Source of the DNA: Undibacterium_A arcticum
Lineage (GTDB): Bacteria > Pseudomonadota > Gammaproteobacteria > Burkholderiales > Burkholderiaceae_D
DNA length: 64,000 nt
Direction: 5' to 3' (one strand)
NCBI RefSeq assembly: GCF_042660705.1
Contig: NZ_JBHSUQ010000001.1
In this document: piece by piece, positions 9,817 to 18,609 of the stretch
Position numbering within the stretch: the stretch's first letter is position 1
Layout: every line of letters begins with the position of its first letter
Notes under the pieces: model-generated
The model's database searches: none
Seen by the model: the letters and a program-made list of their open reading frames with translations, nothing else
What the model was told of the DNA's origin: nothing
Position numbers and translations under genes: made by a program

Positions 9817-10071
9817 TTAAATCTGGGCCACCCCTGCATGCATATTGCCAAGAACATTGGTGAGGCTGGTCAAATTGACGTCGGTATTGGTCACGACCGG
9901 CGTAAACACGCCGACTTGCGTGTTCGGGCTGGCAAACCCACCTCTTTGAATAGCGGCCTGGTTGAAGCTGCCGATATTAGTGGCGTTAAAACCGCCGCGT
10001 ACGGCAGACATTTCACGGCCGTCGAGTTCCTTGTCGAGGGACAGGTCTTGGATCATCAGAGTCGATTTCAT
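9817..10071 (-). CDS. Double-glycine leader peptide, 84 aa (peptide A)
   Basis: The start at 10071 was chosen because AGGAG lies 6 to 7 bases upstream and the leader MKSTLMIQDLSLDKELDGRE then begins correctly; upstream in-frame codons are not similar to anything. The leader ends MSAVRGG, a textbook Gly-Gly site with the ELxxxxM spacing of bacteriocin/microcin-type leaders. The core (FNATNIGSFNQAAIQRGG... LTSLTNVLGNMHAGVAQI) is Asn/Gln/Ala rich, and one stretch recalls a curlin-like N-x-G-x-x-N-x-A-x-x-x-Q spacing. It is paralogous to peptide B in the leader only. Confidence 0.75.
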   Translation of the reverse strand: MKSTLMIQDLSLDKELDGREMSAVRGGFNATNIGSFNQAAIQRGGFASPNTQVGVFTPVVTNTDVNLTSLTNVLGNMHAGVAQI

Positions 10072-10525
10072 GGTAGTTCTCCTAAAGGTTTGGTTGGGCT
10101 GGATGAGCATTTCGTTGCGCTCGGTGGACATAAAGCATAGGGCGTGCCAGCCCAAGCCATGCACCGCGCGAATAGACGTAAGTAATTGAATATAAGAATA
10201 TTTAGATTTCGACCGGACGTTTTTCGATGCTTTTTGAGGTGGTGCAGGTCAAGTGTCTGGAGTTGCCAAACACATTTCATGGCAGCTGTCAGATAGAACC
10301 CAACACATTGGCGGCTATCGTAGAAATTTGTAAAAACGTTCGGCCGGCCGCCTAAAACGACCGTAGCGGATCGTCAGGAGATGATTAAAGGATTTATGAC
10401 CGGAACCAGCATCAGCGCCTTGGCGCGGCGTTAAGGCATATCCCGGTCAAGCGACTTCCCTTCAAGCATAGCCGTTAAGCGCACCGATCATCGCCTACAC
10501 TACAGTGACAAACAATCAAGGGGGC
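10072..10525. other. Promoter-bearing gap upstream of peptide A; no gene seen
   Basis: About 450 bases, AT-rich near 10195-10210, between peptide A (minus) and the small exported-protein gene (plus). It presumably holds divergent promoters. No gene or clear repeat was recognised. Confidence 0.4.
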
Positions 10526-10681
10526 ATGATGAAAAAACTTCTGATCTGTATGCTGCTGGTCGCGTCACCGGCGTTTGCTTTTGATGGCAACAAGCTCAAA
10601 GAATACATGCTTGCAAGCGAAGCCAACACCAACGCCAGCGCTTTTACCGATGTTGTCAAGTTCTCCGCCACGGAAATGTGA
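10526..10681 (+). CDS. Short secreted protein, 51 aa; looks like the truncated start of a Rap1a/Tai-type protein
   Basis: ATG preceded by AAGGGGGC. The product MMKKLLICMLLVASPAFAFDGNKL... has a clean signal peptide (cleavage after AFA). The first mature residues (FDGNKLKEYM) resemble the start of Rap1a/Tai-family periplasmic proteins, known as type VI immunity factors and general exported proteins. That family continues for ~70-90 residues with conserved Cys, whereas here the frame stops at 10681 with no Cys after the signal peptide. Probably a truncated remnant. Confidence 0.45.
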   Translation: MMKKLLICMLLVASPAFAFDGNKLKEYMLASEANTNASAFTDVVKFSATEM

Positions 10682-10710
10682 AGCCGCCGATCCATCCAAT
10701 AAGCTGCACT

Positions 10711-11691
10711 CTAGCGTGATAAAGGTGGCGCGGCCCCTCTGCTCAAAATGCCCTCAAGCGTGTCCTTGGATGCAGAAAGAAAAGGCCCACCGAGACTTAC
10801 CGCCGATTGCGCTGCCTGCAATGCTGCCGGGAGCTTCCCCCGATCCGCGAGGGTCTGCGCCAGGTTGTTGAATGCCGGGGCCGAGTCCGGGTGGTTTTCT
10901 GTCGCATTCCGGAATGCGAATTCAGCCTCGGCCAGCTTGCCGGCGGCATAGTAAATGTTGCCCAGCCCCAGTTGGCCGACCAGACTGTTCGGCCAGCGTG
11001 CCAAAAGCGTGGAATAGGCGGTGGCGGCGGCTGTTTTTTGTCCGCTTGCGTCCAGCGCATTCGCAGCGGACGTATAGCCGATCTCGGTGGCGGTGGCGGG
11101 TATGCGATCCGGGCGGACCGTCACCATCGCCCAATGCCCGCCGAACTGCCAAGTGTGTTCGAAATACCAAAACGGCAATACCTGGCGGGCGTTGGTGCCC
11201 GAGCGCAGGATCAGCTTCGACTTGTCCAAGTCATACCCGACCACGACTGCGTAATGCCACAGCGGAGCCCAGCTCACCAACATATTCTGCAGTACGACGA
11301 CCGGCGTACCCGTCGCGACTTCCCTGAGCACATCGGCAAGCTGAGGCGCGAGAACGTATGCGGCAAGCCCGTTGCGGCGCGTGGCTGCAAGCATTTCGAT
11401 CTGCAGGCTGCCTTTGCGTGCAGGCAGATAAACCTGATCGGTCAATGTATCCGGGGAGATCGCCACGCCGACACTGTTGAGGGCCGTGGCAAGTGCGGCC
11501 GGTCCGCATTGGTATTCTTCCTGCGGGAAGAAGGGGACTTCCGTAAGCTCTATACGCACCGGCAAGTCGGTTGGACGATTGGTTTCCAGCAGGCGCGTTT
11601 GTGGCGCAATTGCGCAGCCACCAAGCGTCAGCGCCAAAAAAAGAATGCCCGCCAGGAGGCGGGCCGATATTCCGAGCCGCATGCAGCGCAT
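10711..11691 (-). CDS. PA2778-family C39-like cysteine peptidase lipoprotein with TPR tail
   Basis: 326 aa. A lipoprotein signal (LALTLGG-C) suggests outer- or inner-membrane anchoring. It is followed by a C39-type papain-like domain: EEYQCGPAALATAL carries the candidate nucleophile Cys, and WHYAVVVGYDLDKSKLILRSG carries the His and Asp. After ~residue 205 come tetratricopeptide-like helices (AANALDASGQKTAAATAYS..., LGNIYYAAGKLAEAEFAFR). C39 domains cut leader peptides after Gly-Gly. The ATG overlaps the stop of the PA2779-type gene upstream (TAATG), so the two are coupled. Two GG-leader peptide genes follow on the same strand. Confidence 0.85.
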   Translation of the reverse strand: MRCMRLGISARLLAGILFLALTLGGCAIAPQTRLLETNRPTDLPVRIELTEVPFFPQEEYQCGPAALATALNSVGVAISPDTLTDQVYLPARKGSLQIEMLAATRRNGLAAYVLAPQLADVLREVATGTPVVVLQNMLVSWAPLWHYAVVVGYDLDKSKLILRSGTNARQVLPFWYFEHTWQFGGHWAMVTVRPDRIPATATEIGYTSAANALDASGQKTAAATAYSTLLARWPNSLVGQLGLGNIYYAAGKLAEAEFAFRNATENHPDSAPAFNNLAQTLADRGKLPAALQAAQSAVSLGGPFLSASKDTLEGILSRGAAPPLSR

Positions 11692-12041
11692 TACTTGTAC
11701 GCGTAATACAGAACCGCCGCGACAATGAGGACGCCTGCCGCAATAGCCCAGCCGTTGCCGCCGGCGGGCAAGGTGTCGAGTTGGCCGGCGATGGTTCTGA
11801 CTTCTTCGTCAGTCATGGCAGCGACACGGTCTTTCGCCGTCCCCGGCTTCGCCCCCAGTGTCTCCAACTGCTGCTGGACATTCGCGCGGCTGATGAAGTT
11901 CAACACCTTTTCACGGTCGCCTTGTACCTGTGTCGCGCTGATCAACTGGTCGGTTCCCACGATACCGGCGTGTACCGGATGAAAGCTCAGCAGCATGCTC
12001 GCAATCAAAACGCGACTGATTATTCTGAAAAAACGATTCAT
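11691..12041 (-). CDS. PA2779-family membrane-anchored protein, 116 aa
   Basis: The start at 12041 (MNRFFRIISRVLIASML) gives a signal-like hydrophobic N-terminus with GAGCGCAAAC before it; the longer frame upstream is not conserved-looking. The mature part GIVGTDQLISATQVQGDREK... is helical, and the C-terminus is a transmembrane helix (GWAIAAGVLIVAAVLYYAYK). This domain order matches the PA2779 family, which pairs with PA2778-type C39 lipoproteins in Pseudomonas and Burkholderiales. Function is unknown. The gene overlap with PA2778 implies a stoichiometric partner. Confidence 0.82.
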   Translation of the reverse strand: MNRFFRIISRVLIASMLLSFHPVHAGIVGTDQLISATQVQGDREKVLNFISRANVQQQLETLGAKPGTAKDRVAAMTDEEVRTIAGQLDTLPAGGNGWAIAAGVLIVAAVLYYAYK

Positions 12042-12542
12042 GTTTGCGCTCCTTCGAGGTTTGGTTGTGTGAGAGCATTTATTGGTGCCGTTACCAACAA
12101 ATACGGCCGTGCAGACAGATGCGAATTGCATTACTCCTAGCGGTGATAGCTGGAATAAAACAGTGCATTTTTTGTTTATAGTTCGCACACCTCGAAGTGT
12201 CAAGGCGCGGTTTCCGTGTGCGGGTGATCCGGCCGGTCGGCAATTGATATTAGCCCCGCGACCTTGTCGCACATAGCCCTACGAAAAACACGGCCGCCCT
12301 CTGTCAGCAGCCAACTTTCGGCTTGTCCGACCGGTTAGAGCGCTGCGTGTGGCGCAATGAATCGAAAGTTGGAATTCGTAGCTGCTAGTTACCTGCGTCG
12401 ACTTTGCTGGAATAATTAGCCGATCTCATTTCTCAAGAAGGCTTTGCGAAAGTATCTCGCAAGCCTGCCGCTCCTGACCCCTGAGGAGCTCGATGCTGCA
12501 GCCTTTATGCGATTCTCGGTGAAAATAATGTTCCAAATCAAC
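12042..12542. other. Upstream region of the PA2779/PA2778 pair; no gene seen
   Basis: About 500 bases with no credible coding frame. It should contain the promoter for the minus-strand PA2779 gene; an AT-rich patch at 12165-12185 is the likeliest spot. Nothing else recognised. Confidence 0.4.
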
Positions 12543-12908
12543 TCAGTACTCCGAGTATTTACGTGAGTCACCCCGGACCTTTTCAGCAGGGTATTTGATT
12601 CGATTAAGCGCCATTTTTTCGAGCACCGCAGCGTTGAGATTTATGTCTAGCTTATCGGCTAGGCGAATTAAGTAGACCAACACGTCCGCCATCTCATGCC
12701 GAATTTGCTCAATTTTCGTCGCATTAAGCTCCTCACTGGAGCCGGTTTTTAGCCATTGGAAGTGCTCGAGAAGCTCTGCCGCTTCAACACAAAGCGCTGA
12801 GGATAGATTTTTTGGGGTATGAAATTGGTCCCAGTCACGTTCAGCAACGAAAGTTCGAATTTCATCACGAAGTTTCAGCAGATCATTGTCTGTCGGACAT
12901 TCATCCAT
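12543..12908 (-). CDS. MazG-like nucleotide pyrophosphohydrolase
   Basis: 121 aa all-alpha NTP-PPase of the MazG/RS21-C6 type, which hydrolyses (often modified) dNTPs to dNMP and PPi and so cleans the nucleotide pool. The metal-binding EExxE...ExxD pattern is recognisable: VEAAELLEHFQW supplies the first acidic helix and IRHEMADVLVYLIRLADKL the second (E, then D four residues on). GGAG lies upstream of the chosen ATG. It stands alone among unrelated accessory genes, as these genes often do on islands. Confidence 0.85.
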   Translation of the reverse strand: MDECPTDNDLLKLRDEIRTFVAERDWDQFHTPKNLSSALCVEAAELLEHFQWLKTGSSEELNATKIEQIRHEMADVLVYLIRLADKLDINLNAAVLEKMALNRIKYPAEKVRGDSRKYSEY

Positions 12909-13082
12909 GGTAGTGCTCCAACTTGAATTTTTCTATATCGTCTAGGCACCCCGAGCGATGGACCATCCGAGGGCTGTTCGAGCAAAGCACCGTAAAGTCC
13001 TTTAATGGATCCATTGCGATTTTGGTGCCCTTAAGAGAGGTGGCCCTGTAAATATTCCGGCTTGATGTCCTGCTCAGTCATA

Positions 13083-13600
13083 TTACGGCTGAATTATCGA
13101 AGTAATGCGCCGCCTTGTTCTCTCACGTAAGGAACATTCACGAAGCGTATCAGCCAGTGATTCAAGGTTCTGGATGCCGTAGATTGACACGGTCTGGAAA
13201 TCGGTATCAGATGACCGAAGTCGTAGAACGCAGTATCCCGCCAGTCGCATTCCCAGCGGCTTATGTAGATCGAAATGTTCGATAGTGAATAGCTCAACAC
13301 TATCCTTGGCTTTGGACAAAACTCCGCGTTCTATCTTGATTCTTTGGGTGGTGATTTGATAGGTGATCCCAATACTAGTGAACCAATAGAACAGGTACGC
13401 AATACCCAAGGTGAGAACGATTGGTATCCACTGCCACACACTATGGATGATCGCCGGATGGCCTGAATACAGAGGCTTTCAATTTCGGCCTCCTGACCTG
13501 CTTTGAAGGCCAATAAATCAGTATTACAAAAGCGGCACTTGATTGCTGACTGCTTGATCGTCTCCCCGCATACGGGACAATCCTTTATATCATTACTCAT
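13083..13600 (-). CDS. Zinc-ribbon plus bacterial PH (bPH2) domain membrane protein (frameshift)
   Basis: The N-terminus MSNDIKDCPVCGETIKQSAI...CRFCNTD is a CxxC...CxxC zinc ribbon. It continues after a frame break at about 13480 (one extra base in the CCTCTG region) as SLLYSGHPAIIHSVWQWIPI and two hydrophobic segments (IPIVLTLGIAYLFYWFTSIG), then the PH-like domain (ITYQITTQRIKIERGVLSKAKDSVEL). Such ~170-residue proteins are common, membrane-associated and of unknown role. Both halves are recognisable and collinear, so I annotate one gene. Confidence 0.75.
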
Positions 13601-13961
13601 CTCTCTCCCTCGCGTTGTTCAATTTCGTCCAAGATTGCAGCGCATCAGTTAGTAGCCGACATGTAAATGGGCAGTGGACTATTCGCCGCAATTCTACTTC
13701 GACCACACTCTGCGATCACGAAGAAGGATACATGCTCAAACAGCAGATCGCTCCAAAAAATTTCGTTTGTATTCGGCTATGCAATCCGACGATCCCTTCA
13801 ATGAAGTCAAGAACATCTTCACTGAAAAATTCTCTCGCATTGCTGAACCGGCCTTGCTATTGCAAGCGCGGCGCCAGCGTCGGCAGCTTGTTGCGGCGCT
13901 ACGCCATATCCCGCGCCACCGTGCTGGCCGTCGTCGTGGCCAAGGTCAGCAGACGAAAATC
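13601..13961. other. Gap with no supported gene
   Basis: About 360 bases between two minus-strand genes. Plus-strand frames here (13615-13968 and 13674-13982) overlap each other, have no ribosome-binding site and match nothing I know. One contains a protein-like stretch (DDPFNEVKNIFTEKFSRIAE) that could be a gene remnant. Confidence 0.4.
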
Positions 13962-14420
13962 CTACTGAGAATGGTGATTTAATTTTTGCCGAAGCTTTTC
14001 TTCGACGGCTGGAGTTAAGCCGGTGTCGCCATCACACAAGATCAAGTTGGGCAAAAACGGCCTGAATAAGTAAGCGCGGTCATCCAGGACCAGCCATGGT
14101 TCCCGGGCGCGACCAAAATGGCGGATCCATGCCTCAATCTCGATCTGCCGGAAATAGCCTGGCCCGATAATCTGCGCCAATTCCGGAAATTCCCGGGAGT
14201 CGGGCGGCGTGACGCCGATAATTCTCTGAGCGATGTCGGTCGCGAAAAAAGCTCGCAAATCGTCTAGTGTCCTGGCTACCCGCCAAGAACTGCTCACCAC
14301 GATCTCCACGGCCGGGAAGTCGCGCATCAGGGCCTCAAATGCTGGCAATCTCGAAAACCGTTCGCCTTCGTCACAAGGATCCGGATGTAGCACGCCGTCA
14401 AAATCCAGGAAAAGGATCAT
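13962..14420 (-). CDS. HAD-like hydrolase (Swiss Army Knife RNA-repair-associated HAD type)
   Basis: Starts MILFLDFDGVLHPDP, the HAD motif I with the nucleophile DxD. Motif II is VVSSSWR, and the C-terminal acidic motif is WLVLDDRAYLF. The compact cap-less form and the SSSWR motif match small HAD proteins of the SAK/RNA-repair-associated group, predicted phosphatases. An upstream ATG at 14465 adds MKTTKNDGADAAGTI, which is not conserved-looking. The 14420 ATG is preferred because the first beta strand begins there, although its ribosome-binding site is weak. Confidence 0.75.
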   Translation of the reverse strand: MILFLDFDGVLHPDPCDEGERFSRLPAFEALMRDFPAVEIVVSSSWRVARTLDDLRAFFATDIAQRIIGVTPPDSREFPELAQIIGPGYFRQIEIEAWIRHFGRAREPWLVLDDRAYLFRPFLPNLILCDGDTGLTPAVEEKLRQKLNHHSQ

Positions 14421-14518
14421 TATGGTTCCCGCGGCATCGGCGCCATCATTCTTGGTCGTCTTCACTTACCGCTTGACGAATTGCTGGGCTTGACTGTATG
14501 TCCCATCAAGTCATGCCA

Positions 14519-15301
14519 CTAAACTTCAGATTTGGCGAGGCTTCGCGCCACCTCGCCCCCCTCGCTGTTCCAAAATCCGTCGTCGGCGGCCTTAATGCGC
14601 ACTGCAGCATTTTCCATGTGCCGCCATGCGGCAGTGCGTGCGGCGGATGCATCCTTGCGTGCGATTGCGTCCGCGATCGCACCATGCTCGGCCTGCAATT
14701 GCCCGTTGAAATCCTTCTGTTGCGCCTCATGGATACGGACCACCCTAATGGCTGCCTGGAGAAACTGGCTCAGAAATTGAAGCAGCGATGTGTATAGAGG
14801 ATTGCCAGTAGCCTCTGAAATCGCCTTATGAAAAGCCAAATCTTCGTCCACCCCATCACGGCCAGCGAGGACTGCCTGATCAATATCGCGCAAGGCCTGC
14901 TTGATCTGCGTATTTTGTGCGTCCGTGCGGCGTTCGGCAGCCAGCGCCGCCATTTCAGCTTCCAGCCCTCGGCGTAGTTCGAGCACGCGCAGCACCGCTT
15001 GCATCGAATCTTTCACATCGACGTCGATCCGGAATGGCGCGCTAATGCTGGGTTCCACTACGATGGTGCCGCTGCCTTGCCGCGTTTCAACCAAGCCCTC
15101 CGATTTGAGGCGAGATACCGCTTCGCGGATCACGGTGCGGCTCACAGCGAAGCGCTCTGCCATTACCAGTTCGGACGGAAGGCGCGAGTTGACCGCAAAC
15201 TCGCCACTTTTGATCTTCTGCAACAGCACCTCGGTGACGCGGTCGGCTAGCGTGCCGGCCGCAGCGATTGGCTCCGTTTGGAAGTGCGTGACGTCAACCA
15301 T
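14519..15301 (-). CDS. GntR/FadR-family (FCD domain) transcriptional regulator of the lactate/glycolate locus
   Basis: N-terminal winged helix (LPSELVMAERFAVSRTVIREAVSRLKSEGLVETRQGSGTIV) and a C-terminal all-helical FCD effector domain with metal-binding-type His residues (DEDLAFHKAISEATGN, ...AEHGAIADAI, ...WRHME). FCD regulators of the LldR/GlcC/PdhR group bind lactate, glycolate or related acids. The start at 15301 is preceded by AGAGG; an earlier in-frame ATG exists at 15331. It is divergent from lldP'-glcDEF across a promoter flanked by inverted TGTATGATGT sites, which are probably its operators. Confidence 0.87.
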   Translation of the reverse strand: MVDVTHFQTEPIAAAGTLADRVTEVLLQKIKSGEFAVNSRLPSELVMAERFAVSRTVIREAVSRLKSEGLVETRQGSGTIVVEPSISAPFRIDVDVKDSMQAVLRVLELRRGLEAEMAALAAERRTDAQNTQIKQALRDIDQAVLAGRDGVDEDLAFHKAISEATGNPLYTSLLQFLSQFLQAAIRVVRIHEAQQKDFNGQLQAEHGAIADAIARKDASAARTAAWRHMENAAVRIKAADDGFWNSEGGEVARSLAKSEV

Positions 15302-15355
15302 ATGTGCCTCTGTTTTTAATTTGCCAACCATCAGTTTAAAAAGTTGTTGGATGTA

Positions 15356-15384
15356 TTGACATCATACAGCTTCCTTCCTATACT
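15356..15384 (+). promoter_or_regulatory. Sigma-70 promoter of the lldP'-glcDEF operon
   Basis: A perfect -35 TTGACA (15356-15361), a 17-base spacer and -10 TATACT (15379-15384). It lies between the divergent GntR-family gene and the first lactate-permease fragment and points towards glcD. Confidence 0.75.
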
Positions 15385-15423
15385 TCAAAAAACTAGTTGT
15401 ATGATGTATTATTGTTATACAAC
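15359..15423. promoter_or_regulatory. Paired operator sites for the GntR-family regulator
   Basis: ACATCATACA (15359-15368) and TGTATGATGT (15399-15408) are perfect 10-base inverted copies flanking the -10 element. The second lies within a further imperfect dyad, GTTGTAT (15396-15402) and ATACAAC (15417-15423). Two sites on either side of the promoter recall the two-operator arrangement of E. coli LldR. Confidence 0.6.
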
Positions 15424-15538
15424 TTTAAACGCGGTTTGCGGGCGAAATCCGTCACGCCAAACAAAGCTTTATCCAGTCTTGCCATAGAGAAAAAATCCGA
15501 GTGCAAGCGGAATCCAACCATTCTGTAGGAGACAAATC

Positions 15539-15685
15539 ATGTGGTCGCACGTGTATGACCCGTTCAACAATGCGGTGCTATCGACGCTGGCGGCGGCAAT
15601 TGCTGTCGTTGTGATGCTAGCGGCGCTCGCTTTCTCCCAGCTCAAGACGCGCCAGTTTGCTGGTGCAGTAGTTGCATTTCATTGA
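15539..15685 (+). pseudogene. Truncated lactate permease (LldP) N-terminus, 48 codons
   Basis: AGGAGA precedes the ATG. MWSHVYDPFNNAVLSTLAAA... aligns with the start of LldP (compare MVWSQVYDPLGNIWWSALMA at 21091), then diverges after ~residue 40 and stops. Only the first membrane segment remains. A deletion therefore removed most of the original operon-proximal permease, leaving regulator, promoter and start directly ahead of glcD. A full-length paralogue lies after glcF. Confidence 0.75.
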
Positions 15686-15781
15686 GAGCGCATCGCTGCA
15701 GGCAATCACTGTCCATGGCCGATTGGTGCCGAAGACCCCGGCCGGCCAACCAACCATGAAATGCGACAAGAGGAACCCATC

Positions 15782-17268
15782 ATGAATGTCCTGTCTGATC
15801 CGGCCTTGATACTGCCGCGGCAACGCAAGGTGGTTTCTGCCTTGCGCGCTTTGCTGCCGGCATACGCGGTATTGTTCAATGAGGAAGATACCCGTCCGTA
15901 CGAATGCGATGGCCTGGCGGCATACCGTCAACTGCCGATGGTGGTTGCGCTGCCAGAAAACGAGGCGCAAGTCGTGGCGATTCTCAATACCTGCCGCGAT
16001 CTGAAAGTGCCTATCGTGCCGCGCGGCGCCGGCACCGGTTTGTCGGGCGGCGCGATGCCGATTGCCGATGGCGTGGTGCTGTCGACCGCCAAATTGAACA
16101 AAATCGTCAAGCTCGACACTTTCGCGCGGACCGCCGTGGTGCAACCCGGTGTGCGCAATTTGGCGATTTCCGATGCCGCCGCGCCGCACAACCTGTATTA
16201 CGCGCCTGATCCCTCATCGCAGATCGCCTGCACCATCGGCGGCAATGTCGCCGAAAACTCCGGCGGCGTGCATTGCCTGAAATACGGCCTGACCGTGCAC
16301 AACGTGCTGCGGGTGCGGATGGTGACGATCGACGGCAACATCGTCGAACTCGGCAGCGAAGCGCTGGATGCGCCGGGGCTGGATTTGCTGGCGGTGTTCA
16401 TCGGCTCTGAAGGCATGCTTGGCATCGTCACCGAAGTCACCGTCAAGTTGATCCCAAAGCCGCAAGCCGCGCGCGTCATCTTGGCGTCGTTCGACGATGT
16501 GGTCAAAGGCGGCAATGCGGTCGCCAACGTCATCGCCGCCGGCATCATTCCGGCTGGGCTGGAGATGATGGACCAGACCTCTTCGCGCATGGTCGAGCCG
16601 TTTGTCAAAGCGGGCTACGACATCGATGCTGCGGCGATTTTGTTATGCGAATCGGATGGCACAGCCGAAGAAGTGGAAGAAGAAATCGGCCGCATGAGCG
16701 AGGTACTCAACGGCAGTGGTGCGACCCGCATTGAGGTGTCGCAATCGGAAGCAGAACGGCTGCGGTTCTGGTCCGGACGCAAGAACGCGTTCCCGGCGGC
16801 CGGCCGCATCTCGCCCGACTATTACTGCATGGACGGCACGATTCCGCGTAAACATTTGGCGCGCGTGCTGCTCGGCATCGCCGACATGGAAATCAAGTAC
16901 GGCTTGCGCTGCGCCAATGTATTCCATGCCGGAGACGGCAACCTGCACCCGCTGATCCTGTTCGACGCCAACGTCCCGGGCGAATTCGATCGCGCCGAAC
17001 TGTTCGGCGCCGACATCCTGGAGTTGTGCGTCGAAGTCGGCGGCACCATCACCGGCGAGCATGGCGTCGGCATCGAGAAAATCAATTCGATGTGTGTGCA
17101 GTTTCGGCGCAGGAGCGCGAGGCGTTTTTTGGCGTCAAGCGCGCGTTCGACACTGCCTTCCTGCTCAATCCAGACAAGGCGATTCCGACGCTGCACCGCT
17201 GCGCCGAATACGGAAAAATGCATGTGCAACGCGGGCAAATGAAATTTCCCGAGTTGCCGAGATTCTAA
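15782..17268 (+). CDS. glcD: Glycolate/lactate oxidase FAD-linked subunit GlcD (frameshift near 3' end)
   Basis: ~495 aa FAD oxidoreductase that oxidises glycolate (or D-lactate) to the 2-oxo acid with GlcE and GlcF. It has an FAD-binding type-4 domain (VPRGAGTGLSGGAMPIADGV and GGNVAENSGGVHCLKYG) and C-terminal substrate-cap motifs HAGDGNLHP and GGTITGEHGVGIEK. Near 17103 a T is missing from a TTT run: restoring it turns CVQFRRRSARR into CVQFSAQEREAFFGVKRAFD, ending PELPRF. The start at MNVLSD is preceded by GAGGAACC. First full gene of the operon. Confidence 0.9.
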
Positions 17269-17311
17269 AAGCAAATTTACTGAAGCCAACAGAATTACTT
17301 GAAGCGAGACT

Positions 17312-18366
17312 ATGGACGTACAAAAATTCAGGGATCAGATTCTCACAGCAAGTAGCGCTCGCAGCGCACTGCACATTCGCGGCGGCGGCACGAAAGACTG
17401 GTACGGCGAACCATCACGCGGCGAGTTACTCGACACGCGCACGCATCGCGGGATCATCGACTACGAGCCCACCGAACTGGTGATCACCGCGCGCTGTGGG
17501 ACGCCATTGGCGGAGGTTGAAGCCGCGCTGGCAGATCGCCATCAGGCGCTGGCATTTGAACCGCCCCATTTCGGCGCCGACGCGACCTTGGGCGGAATGG
17601 TTGCCAGCGGCTTGTCCGGTCCTTCGCGTCTGGCCGTGGGTGCCGTGCGCGACTTTATGTTGGGCGCGGTACTGATGGATGGCAAGGGCGATGTCCTGCA
17701 CTTTGGCGGGCAAGTCATGAAGAACGTCGCCGGTTACGACGTCTCGCGTTTGCTGACCGGCTCACTCGGCACACTAGGGCTGATACTCGAAGTCTCCTTG
17801 AAAGTGCTGCCGCAGCCAATCGCGGTTAGCAGCCGGCGCTTTGCAGTCGCCGAGACGGAAGCGATCCGCTGGTTGAACGAATGGGGCGGTCAGCCTTTGC
17901 CGATTTCTGCCAGTTGCTGGTGCGATGGCGTGTTGTCTATCCGGCTGTCGGGTGCGCAAGCGGCGGTCAGTGCTGCGGAGAAGAAGATGGGCGGCGACGC
18001 GGTGCCGGCTGCCGACGCGTTCTGGCATGGCGTGCGTGAACAGACCCACGCATTTTTACTACAGCATCATCGATATGGCGTTTGTCAGTGCCATCGGTGA
18101 CGCCGCCATTAGGTTTGCCGGGTAGCACGCTAATCGAATGGGGAGGGGCGCAACGCTGGCTGGTCACCGATGCCGATCCCGCGGCAATACGCGCGGCCGT
18201 CAGTGCCGTCGGCGGTCACGCGACCTTGTATCGGGGTGGGGATAAAAATAATGTCGGTGTATTCCAGCCTTTAGCGCCCGCAGTCGCGCAAATTCATCAC
18301 AACCTGAAAGCCTCATTTGATCCGGCGGGGATTTTTAATCCGGGGCGGATGTATCCGGATTTGTAG
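17312..18366 (+). CDS. glcE: Glycolate oxidase FAD-binding subunit GlcE (frameshift)
   Basis: ~350 aa second FAD-binding subunit. Visible are LHIRGGGTKDWYGEP and LGGMVASGLSGPSRLAVGAVRDFMLG, both family signatures. The frame breaks in a TTTTT run near 18055: one more T joins HAFF to TTASSIWRLSVPS...LPGSTLIEWGGAQRWLVTD and the normal end NPGRMYPDL. Spaced 43 bases after glcD and 66 before glcF on the same strand. Confidence 0.88.
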
Positions 18367-18609
18367 GACGGATGAGCGTGGGCCTTACTCGCAATTGAGC
18401 GCACTTGAGCGGTCACTGAATCACAGGATTATATGCAAACCAATTTAGCAGCATTCATTAAAGACACCCGCGAAGGGCAGGAAGCCGAGGCGATTTTACG
18501 CGCCTGTGTGCACTGCGGATTTTGTACCGCAACCTGTCCCACGTATCAATTGCTGGGCGATGAGCTGGATGGCCCGCGCGGACGGATTTATCTGATCAAG
18601 CAGGTGCTA

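Noticed and set aside
13615..13982. Overlapping plus-strand frames between the zinc-ribbon and HAD genes
   Set aside because: They overlap in different frames, lack start signals, and only one short stretch looks protein-like. Not enough to call a gene.
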